The position numbers were made by a program, and so were the translations under genes. This document shows positions 1-17,086 of a stretch of 17,500 nucleotides of DNA, in pieces. Positions within the stretch are counted from its first letter, which is position 1; every line of letters begins with the position of its first letter. The notes below the pieces were generated by a model. It was given only the letters and a program-made list of their open reading frames with translations. It had not been told where the DNA came from and did not search any database. Source of the DNA: Halocaridina rubra (lineage: Eukaryota > Arthropoda > Malacostraca > Decapoda > Atyidae); NCBI GenBank assembly GCA_037179515.1, contig JAXCGZ010009440.1:235001-252500 (forward strand), read 5' to 3'.

Positions 1-2927
<2,927 letters not shown>

Positions 2928-2935
2928 TCATTTTT

Positions 2936-3006
2936 TACCCCGACCGGGACTCAAACCTAGGACTTATGATCACTAAGTCAAGGCGCTACCACTACACCGC
3001 AGAAGG
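2936..3006 (-). tRNA. tRNA-like sequence, copy 1 (probable pseudo-tRNA)
   Basis: This is the leftmost of nine 71-nt tRNA-like units. On the minus strand the A-box region reads CGGTGTAGTGG, with the first T changed to C relative to the other copies. The B box is GGTTTGAGTCC, one substitution from canonical. The T stem and acceptor stem contain mismatches, so a functional tRNA is unlikely. Confidence 0.45.
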
Positions 3007-3208
3007 TTAAAAGGAATCCAACCTTATAGCTTATATCTGCTATACTTAGGAATGCACGCATTCTAACTGAATGCCACTATGTTCATATTACAGATTCCCC
3101 AACCTCACTTGTGGCTTCATTTTAGCATTTAATTCAATTCCCAATCTCATTCGGGCCATGAAATAACCAATTAAGCACATTTCATATGTGAAAACATAAA
3201 TCAATTTT

Positions 3209-3279
3209 TACCCCGACTGGGACTCGAACCTAGGACTTATGATCACTAAGTCAAGGCGCTACCACTACACCACAGAAGG
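3209..3279 (-). tRNA. tRNA-like sequence, copy 2 (probable pseudo-tRNA)
   Basis: On the minus strand it has A box TGGTGTAGTGG and a perfect B box GGTTCGAGTCC. The last part of the T stem carries a G-to-A change compared with the common version. The acceptor stem is imperfect. Confidence 0.48.
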
Positions 3280-3481
3280 TTAAAAAGAATCCAACCTTAT
3301 AGATTATATCTGCTATACTTAGGAATGAACGCATTCTAACTGAATGCCGCTATGTTCATATTACAGATTCCCCAACCTCACTCGTGGCTTCATTTTAGCA
3401 TTTAATTCAATTCCCAATCTCATTCGGGCCATGAAATAACCAATTAAGCACATTACATATGTGAAAACATGAATCATTTTT

Positions 3482-3552
3482 TACCACGACTGGGACTCGA
3501 ACCCAGGACTTGTGATCACTAAGTCAAGGCGCTACCACTACACCAAAGAAGG
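3482..3552 (-). tRNA. tRNA-like sequence, copy 3, best T stem
   Basis: This copy alone has a fully paired T stem, CTGGG with CCCAG, around a normal 7-nt TTCGAGT loop, so its T arm may be closest to the ancestral tRNA. The A box TGGTGTAGTGG and B box GGTTCGAGTCC are both intact. The acceptor stem is poor: its 3' strand is TCGTGGT against CCTTCTT. Confidence 0.5.
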
Positions 3553-3753
3553 TTGAAAGGAATCCAACCTTATAGTTATATCTGCTATTCTTAGGAATGA
3601 ATGCATTCTAACTGAATGCCACTATGTTCATATTACAGATTCCCCAACCTCACTCGTGGCTTCATTTTAGCATTTAGTTCAATTCCCAATCTCATTCGGG
3701 CCATGAAATAACCAATTAAGCACATTACATATGTGAAAACATGAATCATTTTT

Positions 3754-3824
3754 TACCCTGACCGAGACTCGAACCTTGGACTTATGATCACTAAGTCAAG
3801 GCACTACCACTACACCACAGAAGG
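3754..3824 (-). tRNA. tRNA-like sequence, copy 4 (probable pseudo-tRNA)
   Basis: The B box GGTTCGAGTC is kept but the following stem base is changed, and the T stem (CAAGG against CTCGG) pairs poorly. The D stem also carries a change (TAGTGC instead of TAGCGC). This is one of the most eroded copies. Confidence 0.43.
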
Positions 3825-4012
3825 TTAAAAGGAATCCAACCTTATAGCTTATATCTGCTATACTTAGGAATGAACGCATTCTAACCGAATGCCACTATGT
3901 TCATATTACAGATTCCCCAACCTCACTCGTGGCTTCATTTTAGAATTTGACTCAATTCCCAATCTCATTCAGGCCATGAAATAACCAATTAAGCACATTA
4001 CATATGTGAAAA

Positions 4013-4060
4013 CATGAATCATTTTTTACCCCGGTCGGGGTAAAAGATGATTCATTTTTT
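4013..4060. repeat. Palindromic junction of the two array arms
   Basis: Left-arm sequence matches its consensus up to about 4033 and right-arm sequence matches from about 4030, so the arms overlap by CCCG (4030-4033). The core TTACCCC-GGTC-GGGGTAA is nearly self-complementary and continues outward as the two arms. Both arms are broken inside the 3' end of the tRNA-like unit. A four-base overlap is what a microhomology or fold-back event would leave. Confidence 0.88.
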
Positions 4061-4244
4061 CACATATGTAATGTGCTTAATTGGTTATTTCATGGCCCGA
4101 ATGAGATTGGGAATTGAATTAAATGCTAAAATGAAGCCACGAGTGAGGCTGGGGAATCTGTAATATGAACATAGTGGCATTCAGTTAGAATGCGTTCATT
4201 CCTAAGTATAGCAGATATAAGCTATAAGGTTGGATTCCTTTTAA

Positions 4245-4315
4245 CCTTCTGTGGTGTAGTGGTAGCGCCTTGACTTAGGGATCATAAGTCCTAGGTTCGA
4301 GTCCCGGTCGGGGTA
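4245..4315 (+). tRNA. tRNA-like sequence, copy 5
   Basis: A box TGGTGTAGTGG and B box GGTTCGAGTCC are intact. It differs from most copies by GGGATC instead of GTGATC in the presumed anticodon loop. The T stem has one A-C mismatch and one G-T pair. The preceding unit start carries a six-T run (about 4055-4060), and the T run after this copy lies about 15 nt past its 3' end. Confidence 0.5.
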
Positions 4316-4517
4316 AAAAATGATTCATGTTTTCACATATGTAATGTGCTTAATTGGTTATTTCATGGCCCGAATGAGATTGGGAATTGAATTAAATGCT
4401 AAAATGAAGCCACGAGTGAGGTTGGGGAATCTGTAATATGAACATAGTGGCATTCAGTTAGAATGCGTTCATTCCTAAGTATAGCAGATATAAGCTATAA
4501 GGTTGGATTCCTTTTAA

Positions 4518-4588
4518 CCTTCTGTGGTGTAGTGGTAGCGCCTTGACTTAGTGATCATAAGTCCTAGGTTCGAATCCCGGTCGGGGTA
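4518..4588 (+). tRNA. tRNA-like sequence, copy 6
   Basis: A box TGGTGTAGTGG is intact and the B box is GGTTCGAATCC, also a canonical match. The D stem GTGT/GCGC pairs fully when G-T pairs are allowed. The anticodon arm has two readings. Pairing favours ACTTA/TAAGT with loop GTGATCA (anticodon GAT), while normal tRNA spacing favours AGT but leaves the stem unpaired. Identity therefore cannot be assigned. Confidence 0.5.
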
Positions 4589-4790
4589 AAAAATGATTCA
4601 TGTTTTCACATATGTAATGTGCTTAATTGGTTATTTCATGGCCCGAATGAGATTGGGATTTGAATTAAATGCTAAAATGAAGCCACGAGTGAGGTTGGGG
4701 AATCTGTAATATGAACATAGTGGCATTCAGTTAGAATGCGTTCATTCCTAAGTATAGCAGATATAAGCTATAAGGTTGGATTCCTTTTAA

Positions 4791-4861
4791 CCTTCTGTGG
4801 TGTAGTGGTAGCGCCTTGACTTAGTGATCATAAGTCCTAGGCTCGAGTCCCGGTCGGGGTA
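4791..4861 (+). tRNA. tRNA-like sequence, copy 7
   Basis: The A box is intact. The B box is GGCTCGAGTCC, with the invariant second T of the GGTTC core changed to C, which would be expected to weaken TFIIIC binding. The rest follows the array consensus. Confidence 0.45.
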
Positions 4862-5063
4862 AAAAATGATTCATGTTTTCACATATGTAATGTGCTTAAT
4901 TGGTTAATTCATGGTTTGAATGAGATTGGGAATTGAATTAAATGCTAAAATGAAGCCACGAGTGAGGTTGGGGAATCTGTAATATGAACATAGTGGCATT
5001 CAGTTAGAATGCGTTCATTCCTAAGTATAGCAGATATAAGCTATAAGGTTGGATTCCTTTTAA

Positions 5064-5134
5064 CCATCTGTGCTGTAGTGGTAGCGCCTTGACTTAGTGA
5101 TCATAAGTCCTAGGTTCGAGTCCCGGTCTGGGTA
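5064..5134 (+). tRNA. tRNA-like sequence, copy 8
   Basis: The B box GGTTCGAGTCC is intact, but the A-box region is TGCTGTAGTGG and the acceptor 5' strand is CCATCTG, so two 5' positions differ from the other copies. The acceptor 3' strand is TCTGGGT. It is followed by a run of seven A and then TTTT. Confidence 0.45.
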
Positions 5135-5337
5135 AAAAAATGATTTATGTTTTCACATATGTAATGTGCTTAATTGGATATTTCATGGCCCGAATGAGAT
5201 TGGGAATTGAATTAAATGCTAAAATGAAGCCACGAGTGAGATTGGGGAATCTGTAATATGAACATAGTGGCATTCAGTTAGAATGCGTTCATTCCTAAGT
5301 ATAGCAGATATAAGCTATAAGGTTGGATTCCTTTTAA

Positions 5338-5408
5338 CCTTCTGTGGTGTAGTGGTAGCGCCTTGACTTAGCGATCATAAGTCCTAGGCTCGAGTCCCGG
5401 TCGGGGTA
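5338..5408 (+). tRNA. tRNA-like sequence, copy 9
   Basis: This is the rightmost copy, followed 44 nt later by the (TA)n tract. The A box is intact, the B box is GGCTCGAGTCC as in copy 7, and the presumed anticodon loop reads GCGATCA. A TTTT run, the minimal Pol III stop signal, lies shortly after its 3' end. Confidence 0.46.
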
Positions 5409-5451
5409 AAAAAATGATTCATGTTTTCACATATGTAATGTGCTTAATTGG

Positions 5452-5452
<1 letters not shown>

Positions 5453-5549
<97 letters not shown>

Positions 5550-5553
5550 TTTT
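5453..5553. repeat. (TA)44 tract followed by T13
   Basis: This is an uninterrupted TA tract (5453-5540) with a 13-T run (5541-5553). It replaces the rest of the last array unit with no intervening unique sequence, so the array edge coincides with simple sequence on this side as well. Confidence 0.95.
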
Positions 5554-5753
5554 ATTGGCCGTTGTCCCATTGGTTCAAATGATAAGCAATCTCATGATGA
5601 AAGACGATATAAATACCTTTTGCGCACCTTTGACCAGTTACTGGCTTTCAGATAGTGTCCATTTTTGACACCGAACGTATCCTTGATCATTCAACTCCTT
5701 GAGCTGAATTTATTGCTGGATATTTTGTCTTGTAATGACACCTTCTGAGGCAC

Positions 5754-6300
5754 AGATAGCTTGTCTGTTGTTTGTTTGATAGTAATTTGACATTTAGAGA
5801 GGAATTTAAGTTTACTATAGGTGTTGAGTGCCTATATTTTATTATTGATTCAGTTAACGCTTTAATCCTTAATACAGTTTCTAGAGGAAGGATTGTCAGA
5901 GTGAACTATGAATATCAAGGGAATCATATTGGTTCGACTTTTTCTGCTTATAATGTTTTTCAGAGTAAGGGAAATCGGTGTTAACTATGAAAATTAGATT
6001 TATATTAGTTTGAACATTTTTCCTTATAATGTTTTTCAATGTAAGGAATATCGGTGTGAACTGTACAAAAATTAGGGATTTTATATGACTTCAGCTTTTT
6101 CTCTCGATTCAGCCTCCAATATTCCTAGTCATTTTTATTTTATTCTAAATATTTCATCTTTCAGAAGCTTGGAAAGGTTTTCTTTAGTTTTTATTTTAAT
6201 GTAATCTCACGTAGAGTAGTTTGCACAAGGTTTTATAGTTTATTTTATTCTCATGCACATTATTTCAAAAGGAAATCTCGCTTACATTGACTATACTGTT
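5754..6300 (+). repeat. Diverged dispersed repeat, copy A
   Basis: This region aligns in order with 17087-17500. The shared starting word AGATAGCTTGTCTGTTGTT (19 nt) is identical at 5754-5772 and 17087-17105. Further on, TCTAAATATTTCAT, a GAAAAGGTTT-like word, TTGCACA(A)GG-TTT and AAAGGAAAT-like words recur in the same order and orientation in both. The stretch between the first word and these anchors aligns poorly by eye. The family is not recognised and the true ends are unknown. Confidence 0.6.
5866..6090 (+). repeat. Decayed ~76-bp tandem repeat, three units
   Basis: The word CTTATAATGTTTTTCA occurs at about 5947 and 6023, 76 bp apart, each followed by GTAAGG-AAATCGGTGTTAACT or a close variant and then an AAAATTAG-like word. 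A weaker third unit lies upstream, from about 5867, with AGGATTGTCAGAGTGAACTATG in the corresponding place. The units differ by many substitutions, so the repeat is old. Confidence 0.65.
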
Positions 6301-8818
6301 TCTGAAACAGTGTAGTTTTCTGATTCCCTATGCCGCTGAAGCCAGGGGGGTGATCACAATAGGACTAAAATGTCAAGGTAGCGCTGCTTCTTCACACCCT
6401 GCCCATTCGTACCCCTTCCAGCAGCGTCTCTAGCTACACGCAGTGATTATTAGCGAGGTATTCTTTTTCTCTGCCGCCAGGAAAGTGTTTCTACTAATAT
6501 TGAGAGTATTTAAAAGGTTTCCCTGGGTTGGACATTATTTATGCTCTACGGTATTACTATCTATAACTCTGAATGGCGTCTCTAGTGTAGCCGTTCTAGT
6601 CAAGACCTTTCGTGCAATGGGTATGAAATGCGATGTATGGTTTATGTTCTTGTATACGATTTTGATGAGGACAGACATTGATATAGGTTAGAATACAAGA
6701 ACCAATAGAACTAGCCCCTTTTAGGTCTATTTGTTGTCGTAGTATATTGTCTCATCTTTCTTTCTAATCTCTCTCTTCATTGTAATACAGTTTTCTTAAT
6801 TATTTCATACCTCTGTTGTCTAGTAATACTTTGAAATTATACATGTAAGGAGCCCTTCATGATTTCGGCTCTGTTCTATGGCTAGAAGCATTATAATTTG
6901 TTTTCCATTTTATGAAAAACAAATCACCGTTTCTTTTTGTAGTATAGTTTTTAAGTTACGGTTTGGATATCAGGAAAAAAATACCATGGTTTTTAGCCAT
7001 TTTACAGAACTCTCTGTAATGCATGAATTTCATAAATAATACCATTATTATCTTGAACTATATTTCATAAAACATTATCTCTGATGTATAGTTAGTTTTG
7101 TTGTTCACGCATTTAGTTGGTGCACTCTACCCACTCGTAATAAAGCAATATCCTATCCTGATTTTTTTTTAAGCAATAGAATACTAAAAGTAACAAAAAA
7201 AAAAACTGACCTACTTGATAGTGAATTTGCTCCACAAACAGAATAATGGACTATTATAGTAAATTTTAAAATAGAATATTCGTGTGTTCAGTTATATCCA
7301 TAGAAACCCTGTATGTTCTGTAAACAATACGTGGCACTGAGTCATTTGTATGCAATGTGTTCTTTATTACAGTTGTATACAGGATTGAAGGATGATCAAG
7401 TATGCCGTAGCTTTTTTTCAGTTATTTATCTTCATTTTCTTTTTTCTTCATTTGCATTGTTCAGAAGAATGTCATCTTCTGGATATCATCCATGGACATG
7501 TCATATTTTTTGACTGTGGTCTATTTTTGGAATTTAACCGGATAGGAAAATAAAGATGTAATGCTTTTAAGCTATTTTTATATGCTTGCACTTTATATTA
7601 TTGCCGTAAGAATTTTATTTTACTTTTTTGCTTACCTAAAGATTTAAAGAGTTCTGTTTGTGAGCCAGGAGGTTGCATATTTTTTTTCTTTTTATAAACG
7701 TTTACATATACTGCAGGTAATAATACAGTGTTGGCAGTTTCATGCTCTACTTTTGTTTAGTACCTAATAGTCTGTCTTTTTCTCTGTCTCCGTCTCTGTC
7801 TCTCACACAAAAATTTATTGAACCTGAGTAGTTGGATGCCTTTTAACAGCTATCAGAATTTTATGAGAATTTTTTGGTCTTAATTAATGAAACATGGCTA
7901 TCTTATTTCTTGAAATAATAATGATAATAATGACAACAACATCAAATCTAAATAAGAGGCGCCTTCATATACAAGATGTATTTCCATGTTAATTTATAAT
8001 GGCTCTGCAATTCATAGTTGAAATTCCTCATCACATGCTACAGTTGTAAAGTTCTCGACATTAGAATTGAACTTACATTTCTCAAATACAATGCAGCCTC
8101 ATGCTAGCCTGTAATACTTTGGAGGCTGGCTTCCTCGTTCTGAAACTATCTGAATTATGTTAAAAAAAATCTAATGGCTTGCATAATAGATTAATTTCTG
8201 GTTGATATAGAATATTACACAAGGTTCTATATTGGAATAGAATTGTGTAAACAGGTCGTCAAATTCTCTCTTTAAGTAATTATTAATGTTCATAAAGCTA
8301 AATGTACATGCACCCTATTAGGTCCATTGAGCAAAGGTTTTCTTTCATAGACTTTATTAAGAAGCCTTCTAACACACTTTTATTAGAAAAAACTGTCAAA
8401 AAAGTCAAGATTATAATATGATTTTGCTAAAAAAAAAAAATTTGAAATACTTAGCAAGAAGACGTATATCTGAAAGTTCCATATTATTAAGTTCCAAGGC
8501 GTTGATTTTTAAATGCAAGTATAAACACTAAGACGAGTTTATGTGAATTTTGTCTTAAGTATCATAATATAATCTCAAGTATATTTTCCTTATTAGAACA
8601 TCCAAAAATGTAAGATCTTTGTTGCTTTGTAATTTATTGGTGAATTCTTTTTGATGATAGCTACTCATACACTCGAAAAACTTTTTTGCATGTTCTGGAT
8701 AATCATGTCACAATAGTGTCATCGACATACCCTTTATAAAGTATAGGCTTAATGGAAAAAGGTCATTTATTAAGCCATATATTTTCAAATTATCTTAATA
8801 AGATAATATGAAATCGAC

Positions 8819-8982
<164 letters not shown>

Positions 8983-10822
8983 GAAAGGTATTGTGCAAAG
9001 AGGAGCTTAGCGAAGTATGTGGTAAGGGAGGCAGAGAGAGAAGCAGATGTAAGGTGGAGCAGATGTTTGTCTGGGAGTTTTGAGAGGAATAAAAAGATGT
9101 TTTGGAAGGCAGTGAAAAGAATGAGGAAAGGTGAGTGTGGTAGGGAGGAGAGGGTGAAAGAAGTAGATGGGTAATTGCTAGTAGATGAAATAAAGGTGAG
9201 AGAGAGAGATGAGCTGGATATTTCAATAACCTGCTAAACTGAGGATGATAGAAAGGTAGAGATTGTGGATGTTGGAAACGAATGGAGAATGTCAGTGTTA
9301 GGTGATGAGAATGATAGAGAAATAACAAAAGAGGAGGTACATTTGGCATTCAATGAAATCATGTAAAGCCCCAGGGATAGATAGGTGTCATGCTAATTGC
9401 TTGTCAAAAGGTGAGGAGGCATTACTAGAATGGATGGTTAGGTTGTTGAATGTATGTTTCAGGAACGGGAGAGTCCCAGTTGATTGGCGGAGTGCATGTG
9501 TAGTTACACTTTACAAAGGGAAGGGAGATAAGTTTGAGTGTAGTAGTTTTACAGGAATCAGTTTTTTGAGTGTAGTTGGTAAGGTATATGGAAGAATGTC
9601 AATTGAGAGAATTAGGAAAGGTACTGAGAGATTGATTAGGGAAGAACAGTGTGGGTTCAGGAGAGCAAGAGAATGTGTGCATCAGGTGCTTACTGTAAGA
9701 CAGGTGTGTGAGAAGTTCTTGGAGAATGGTAGGGACACTTTTTGACCTCTAATGAAATTAGAGAAAGTGTATAACAGGGTAGTTTAAGAGGGGATGTGGA
9801 GTATGTTGTGACTGTATGGAATAGTGGAAGTTTGTTGAATGCGGTGAAATGTTTTTACATGAATAGTAGAGCATTTGTGAGAGTTGGGAATGGTATAAGT
9901 GATTGGCTTGAGGTGAATGTAGGGTTACGTCAAGGTTGTGTAATGTCGCCATGGTTGTATAATGTGTATATGGATGGAATGGTAGGTGAAGTAAATTAAA
10001 GAGTATTAGACAGAGGCTTGATGGTAGTGGATGAGGATGGAAGTTTGTGGAAACTGAATCAGTTGCTATTTGCGGATGATACTGTACTGGTGGCCGAATC
10101 TGAGAATTAATTTTGGTGACAGTTTATTAGTGTGTGAAAGAAGGAAGTTGCTGGTGAATATTGGTAAAAGTAAAGTCATGAGATGCTCGAGGAGTGTTAA
10201 TATTGCCAGATTAAATGTAGGAGTGAATGAGGAGTTGCCTGAAGAATTTGAGTTTTAAATATCTGGGGTCGTATGAATCAAGGATTGGATGAGTGGATGT
10301 AGAGGTAAATCACAGAGTGAAGGAAGCAAATAAATGTCCAGGTGGGTTGGAAAGTGTAATGAAAAATAGATAATTTGGAACGAATGCAAAGAGCAGGATA
10401 TATGAGGGTATGAGTGTACTTACAACATTGTATGGAGCAGAGACCTGGAATTCAAGAGAGGATGAAAGGAAAAAGTTGAATGTAATGGAGATGAAGTGTT
10501 TGAGAAGTATGACTGGCGTATCTAAAATAGAGAGAGTAAAAAATGAGGATGTTAAGCAGAGAACGGATGTTGGAATGAAGCTGTGAGATAGGCTAGATCA
10601 GAGAGTGTTGAGTTGGTTTGGACACATGGATTGGATAAGCAATGAACGAATAGTGAAGAGAGTGTGGAGTGCAGATGAGATTGAAGTTAGTTCACGAGGG
10701 ACCTAGAATGAGATGGATGGATGGCGTGCAAAAGAGCACTGAATGCACGTGGAATGTCATTGAAACAGGGAAGAGTTCCTGCAAGAGATAGGAATGAGTG
10801 GAGGAAGATTGTCCATAAATGA
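8983..10822 (+). pseudogene. LINE reverse transcriptase pseudogene
   Basis: The reading frame is broken by stops and frameshifts but the conserved blocks are in order. From 9353 comes KSCKAPGID followed by LYKGKGDK, GISFLSVVGKVYGR and EEQCGFRRARECVHQV. Motif A is at about 9752-9784 and reads LMKLEKVYN. GLRQGCVMSPWLYNVYMDG is at about 9922-9978. The catalytic FADD is at 10069-10080. After it come VCERRKLLVNIGKSKVM (from 10130) and, in a third frame, FKYLGS-like sequence near 10254. The C-terminal part includes LSWFGHM- and GPRMRWMDG-like words, ending in WRKIVHK and a stop. The frame passes from 1 to 2 near 9353, back to 1 by about 9830, to 2 by 10130 and to 3 at 10254. The first catalytic aspartate expected in motif A is lysine here (9755-9757). 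This is clearly an inactive relic. Confidence 0.9.
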
Positions 10823-11405
<583 letters not shown>

Positions 11406-11454
11406 CTATGAATGGTTATGGCTACGTAAGAAAATTGAAAGAAATTTTGAGATT

Positions 11455-11510
11455 CTTAGTAGTTATCACTTTAAAGTTATCACTTATCTTCAGAGGAATC
11501 TGATTTGTAC
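11455..11510 (+). repeat. Inverted repeat, left copy
   Basis: It matches the reverse complement of 12611-12660 over about 50 bp with two small indels. The best block contains ACTTATCTTCAGAGGAATCT. It is described with its partner. Confidence 0.85.
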
Positions 11511-11639
11511 AAAACTTAACCGAGCACCAAAATGTTAACTTAAGTCATGGTTTATTGTAGCTGATCCCACATTTTCAAGTATGCTTCATTCTAGTTTTTC
11601 TATAAGTGATTTATTTTTACTCAATATTTTTAGTTTTTT

Positions 11640-12298
<659 letters not shown>

Positions 12299-12490
12299 AT
12301 TTAGAGTATTTTGTTTACTCTTTCTATTATTTTTAGCAATGTAATATGTTTCCATTTCCTCCTACCACTGACCGTATATAATTTACCGGGTTTCACACCT
12401 TATCTACGGCAAAGAACATGTGGTAGTATGGTCAAACACATGCTTTCCTTTGATAAGTTGCTAATTTCCTTTTTTCTTCTGTTTTCTATA

Positions 12491-12598
<108 letters not shown>

Positions 12599-12610
12599 CC
12601 TTATTCGTTT

Positions 12611-12660
12611 GTACGAATCAGATTCCTCTGAAGATAAGTAATACACTTTAAAGTACTAAG
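12611..12660 (-). repeat. Inverted repeat, right copy
   Basis: The reverse complement of this segment matches 11455-11510: both read CTTAGTA, then ACTTTAAAGT, then ACTTATCTTCAGAGGAATCT, then GATT-C/T-GTAC. The two copies are about 1.1 kb apart and enclose only simple-sequence-rich DNA. They may be ends of a decayed nonautonomous element or two chance insertions of one small repeat. Homology appears to stop at GTACAAA on the inner side. Confidence 0.85.
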
Positions 12661-12692
12661 TGCTAATGATCACAATATGCTCGTGAAATAGA

Positions 12693-13395
<703 letters not shown>

Positions 13396-13463
13396 ATATA
13401 GTAAGTTTTTTATGTAACCGCTTCAATCAAAATTTTATATATTTTCTATCTTTCAGTGTATAT

Positions 13464-14013
13464 ATGATGAGCAAAGGACGGAAGTATTCAGAATTGGGAT
13501 TTGTATGTATAATAAATATCGATATCGGTATTTCACTGTGTATACTTTATTAGAAAACACTGGACAGTAATGCAATTAAGCCAAATATTCGCACTCGGCA
13601 TCTGGATAGTGATAAAAAGGTATTTTAAAGACAAGATATTGACCATTTCAAGTGTAAAAGAGCGGTGTTCAAGAAACAACGACCAAATCTAAATAGAAGG
13701 CTTATTCAACAAACAAATGCACCAGCAGAAGCATCTGATGAAGTTTCACGTATAATAACAGAAAAGTAGCACTTGATAATGGAGAAGACCCTGCCTATCC
13801 AGAGTATTTTGTCCTTGAAAATGAAACTAAAATAAATCTTAACTCTATATCCCTGCCTGACAATATAGCTCAATGACAATTAGAAGAAATGTCAGTAGAT
13901 AAATTGCAGTAAGTGATTAGCCAGATTTATAAATCTAAAAATGGGATTGCAATTCAATGTATTGAGTTCACAGATGGAGGCAAATTCTGTTCAATTATTA
14001 GTATTTATTCGGT
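13464..14013 (+). pseudogene. BED-finger / hAT-like transposase-related pseudogene
   Basis: From ATGATG at 13464 the frame reads MMSKGRKYSELGFVC, then LCILY-stop-KTLDSNAIKPN and TRHLDSDKKVF. Next come a stop, DIDHFKCKRAVFKKQR, QQTNAPAEASDEVSRIITEK and a stop at 13767-13769. This order matches the N-terminus of ZBED5-type proteins: a KYxxxGF start, a BED zinc finger with the AMKPxxLxRHLxxxH pattern, and the EASYxVSxxIAxxKK block. After a short HLIMEKTLP-like piece, another frame continues with LNSISLPDNIAQ, LEEMSVDKLQ, VISQIYKSKNGIAIQ and FTDGGKFCS. This resembles the SISLSNDTVxRRI...FAIQLDESTD stretch of the same family. The second zinc-binding Cys is lost, and four or more stops plus a frameshift break it. 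No catalytic C-terminal part follows. A TTTCTATCTTTCAG word just upstream resembles a splice acceptor but may be chance. Confidence 0.72.

Positions 14014-17086
<3,073 letters not shown>

Larger units (their letters stand above)
4030..5452 (+). repeat. Right arm of inverted array: five ~273-bp tandem units
   Basis: The tRNA-like segments begin at 4245, 4518, 4791, 5064 and 5338 (periods 273, 273, 273, 274). Each unit contains short dyads: GCATTC-AGTTA-GAATGC in the spacer and AAGGTT...AACCTT overlapping the 5' edge of the tRNA-like part. The last unit is cut by a (TA)n tract about 44 nt after its tRNA-like segment, at the word TTGGTTAT. The left arm is cut at a different place in the unit, so the array was not bounded by a fixed element end. 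Together with the left arm it could form a stem more than 1 kb long. Confidence 0.93.
5554..8818. other. AT-rich region, no recognised gene
   Basis: Apart from the repeat copy at 5754-6300, I recognise nothing in this 3.3 kb. Open frames at 5772-5984, 6443-6691 and 7313-7513 have no recognisable motifs. Short A runs occur near 7195-7205 and 8429-8440, and a small TCTCTGTC-type run near 7780-7803. Noncoding exons or regulatory DNA of a host gene could be present but nothing supports them. Confidence 0.5.

Noticed and set aside
4030..5452. Hammerhead ribozyme (as in Penelope-like elements or retrozymes) in the 273-bp unit
   Set aside because: I looked for the CTGATGA and GAAA core on both strands of the unit and did not find it.
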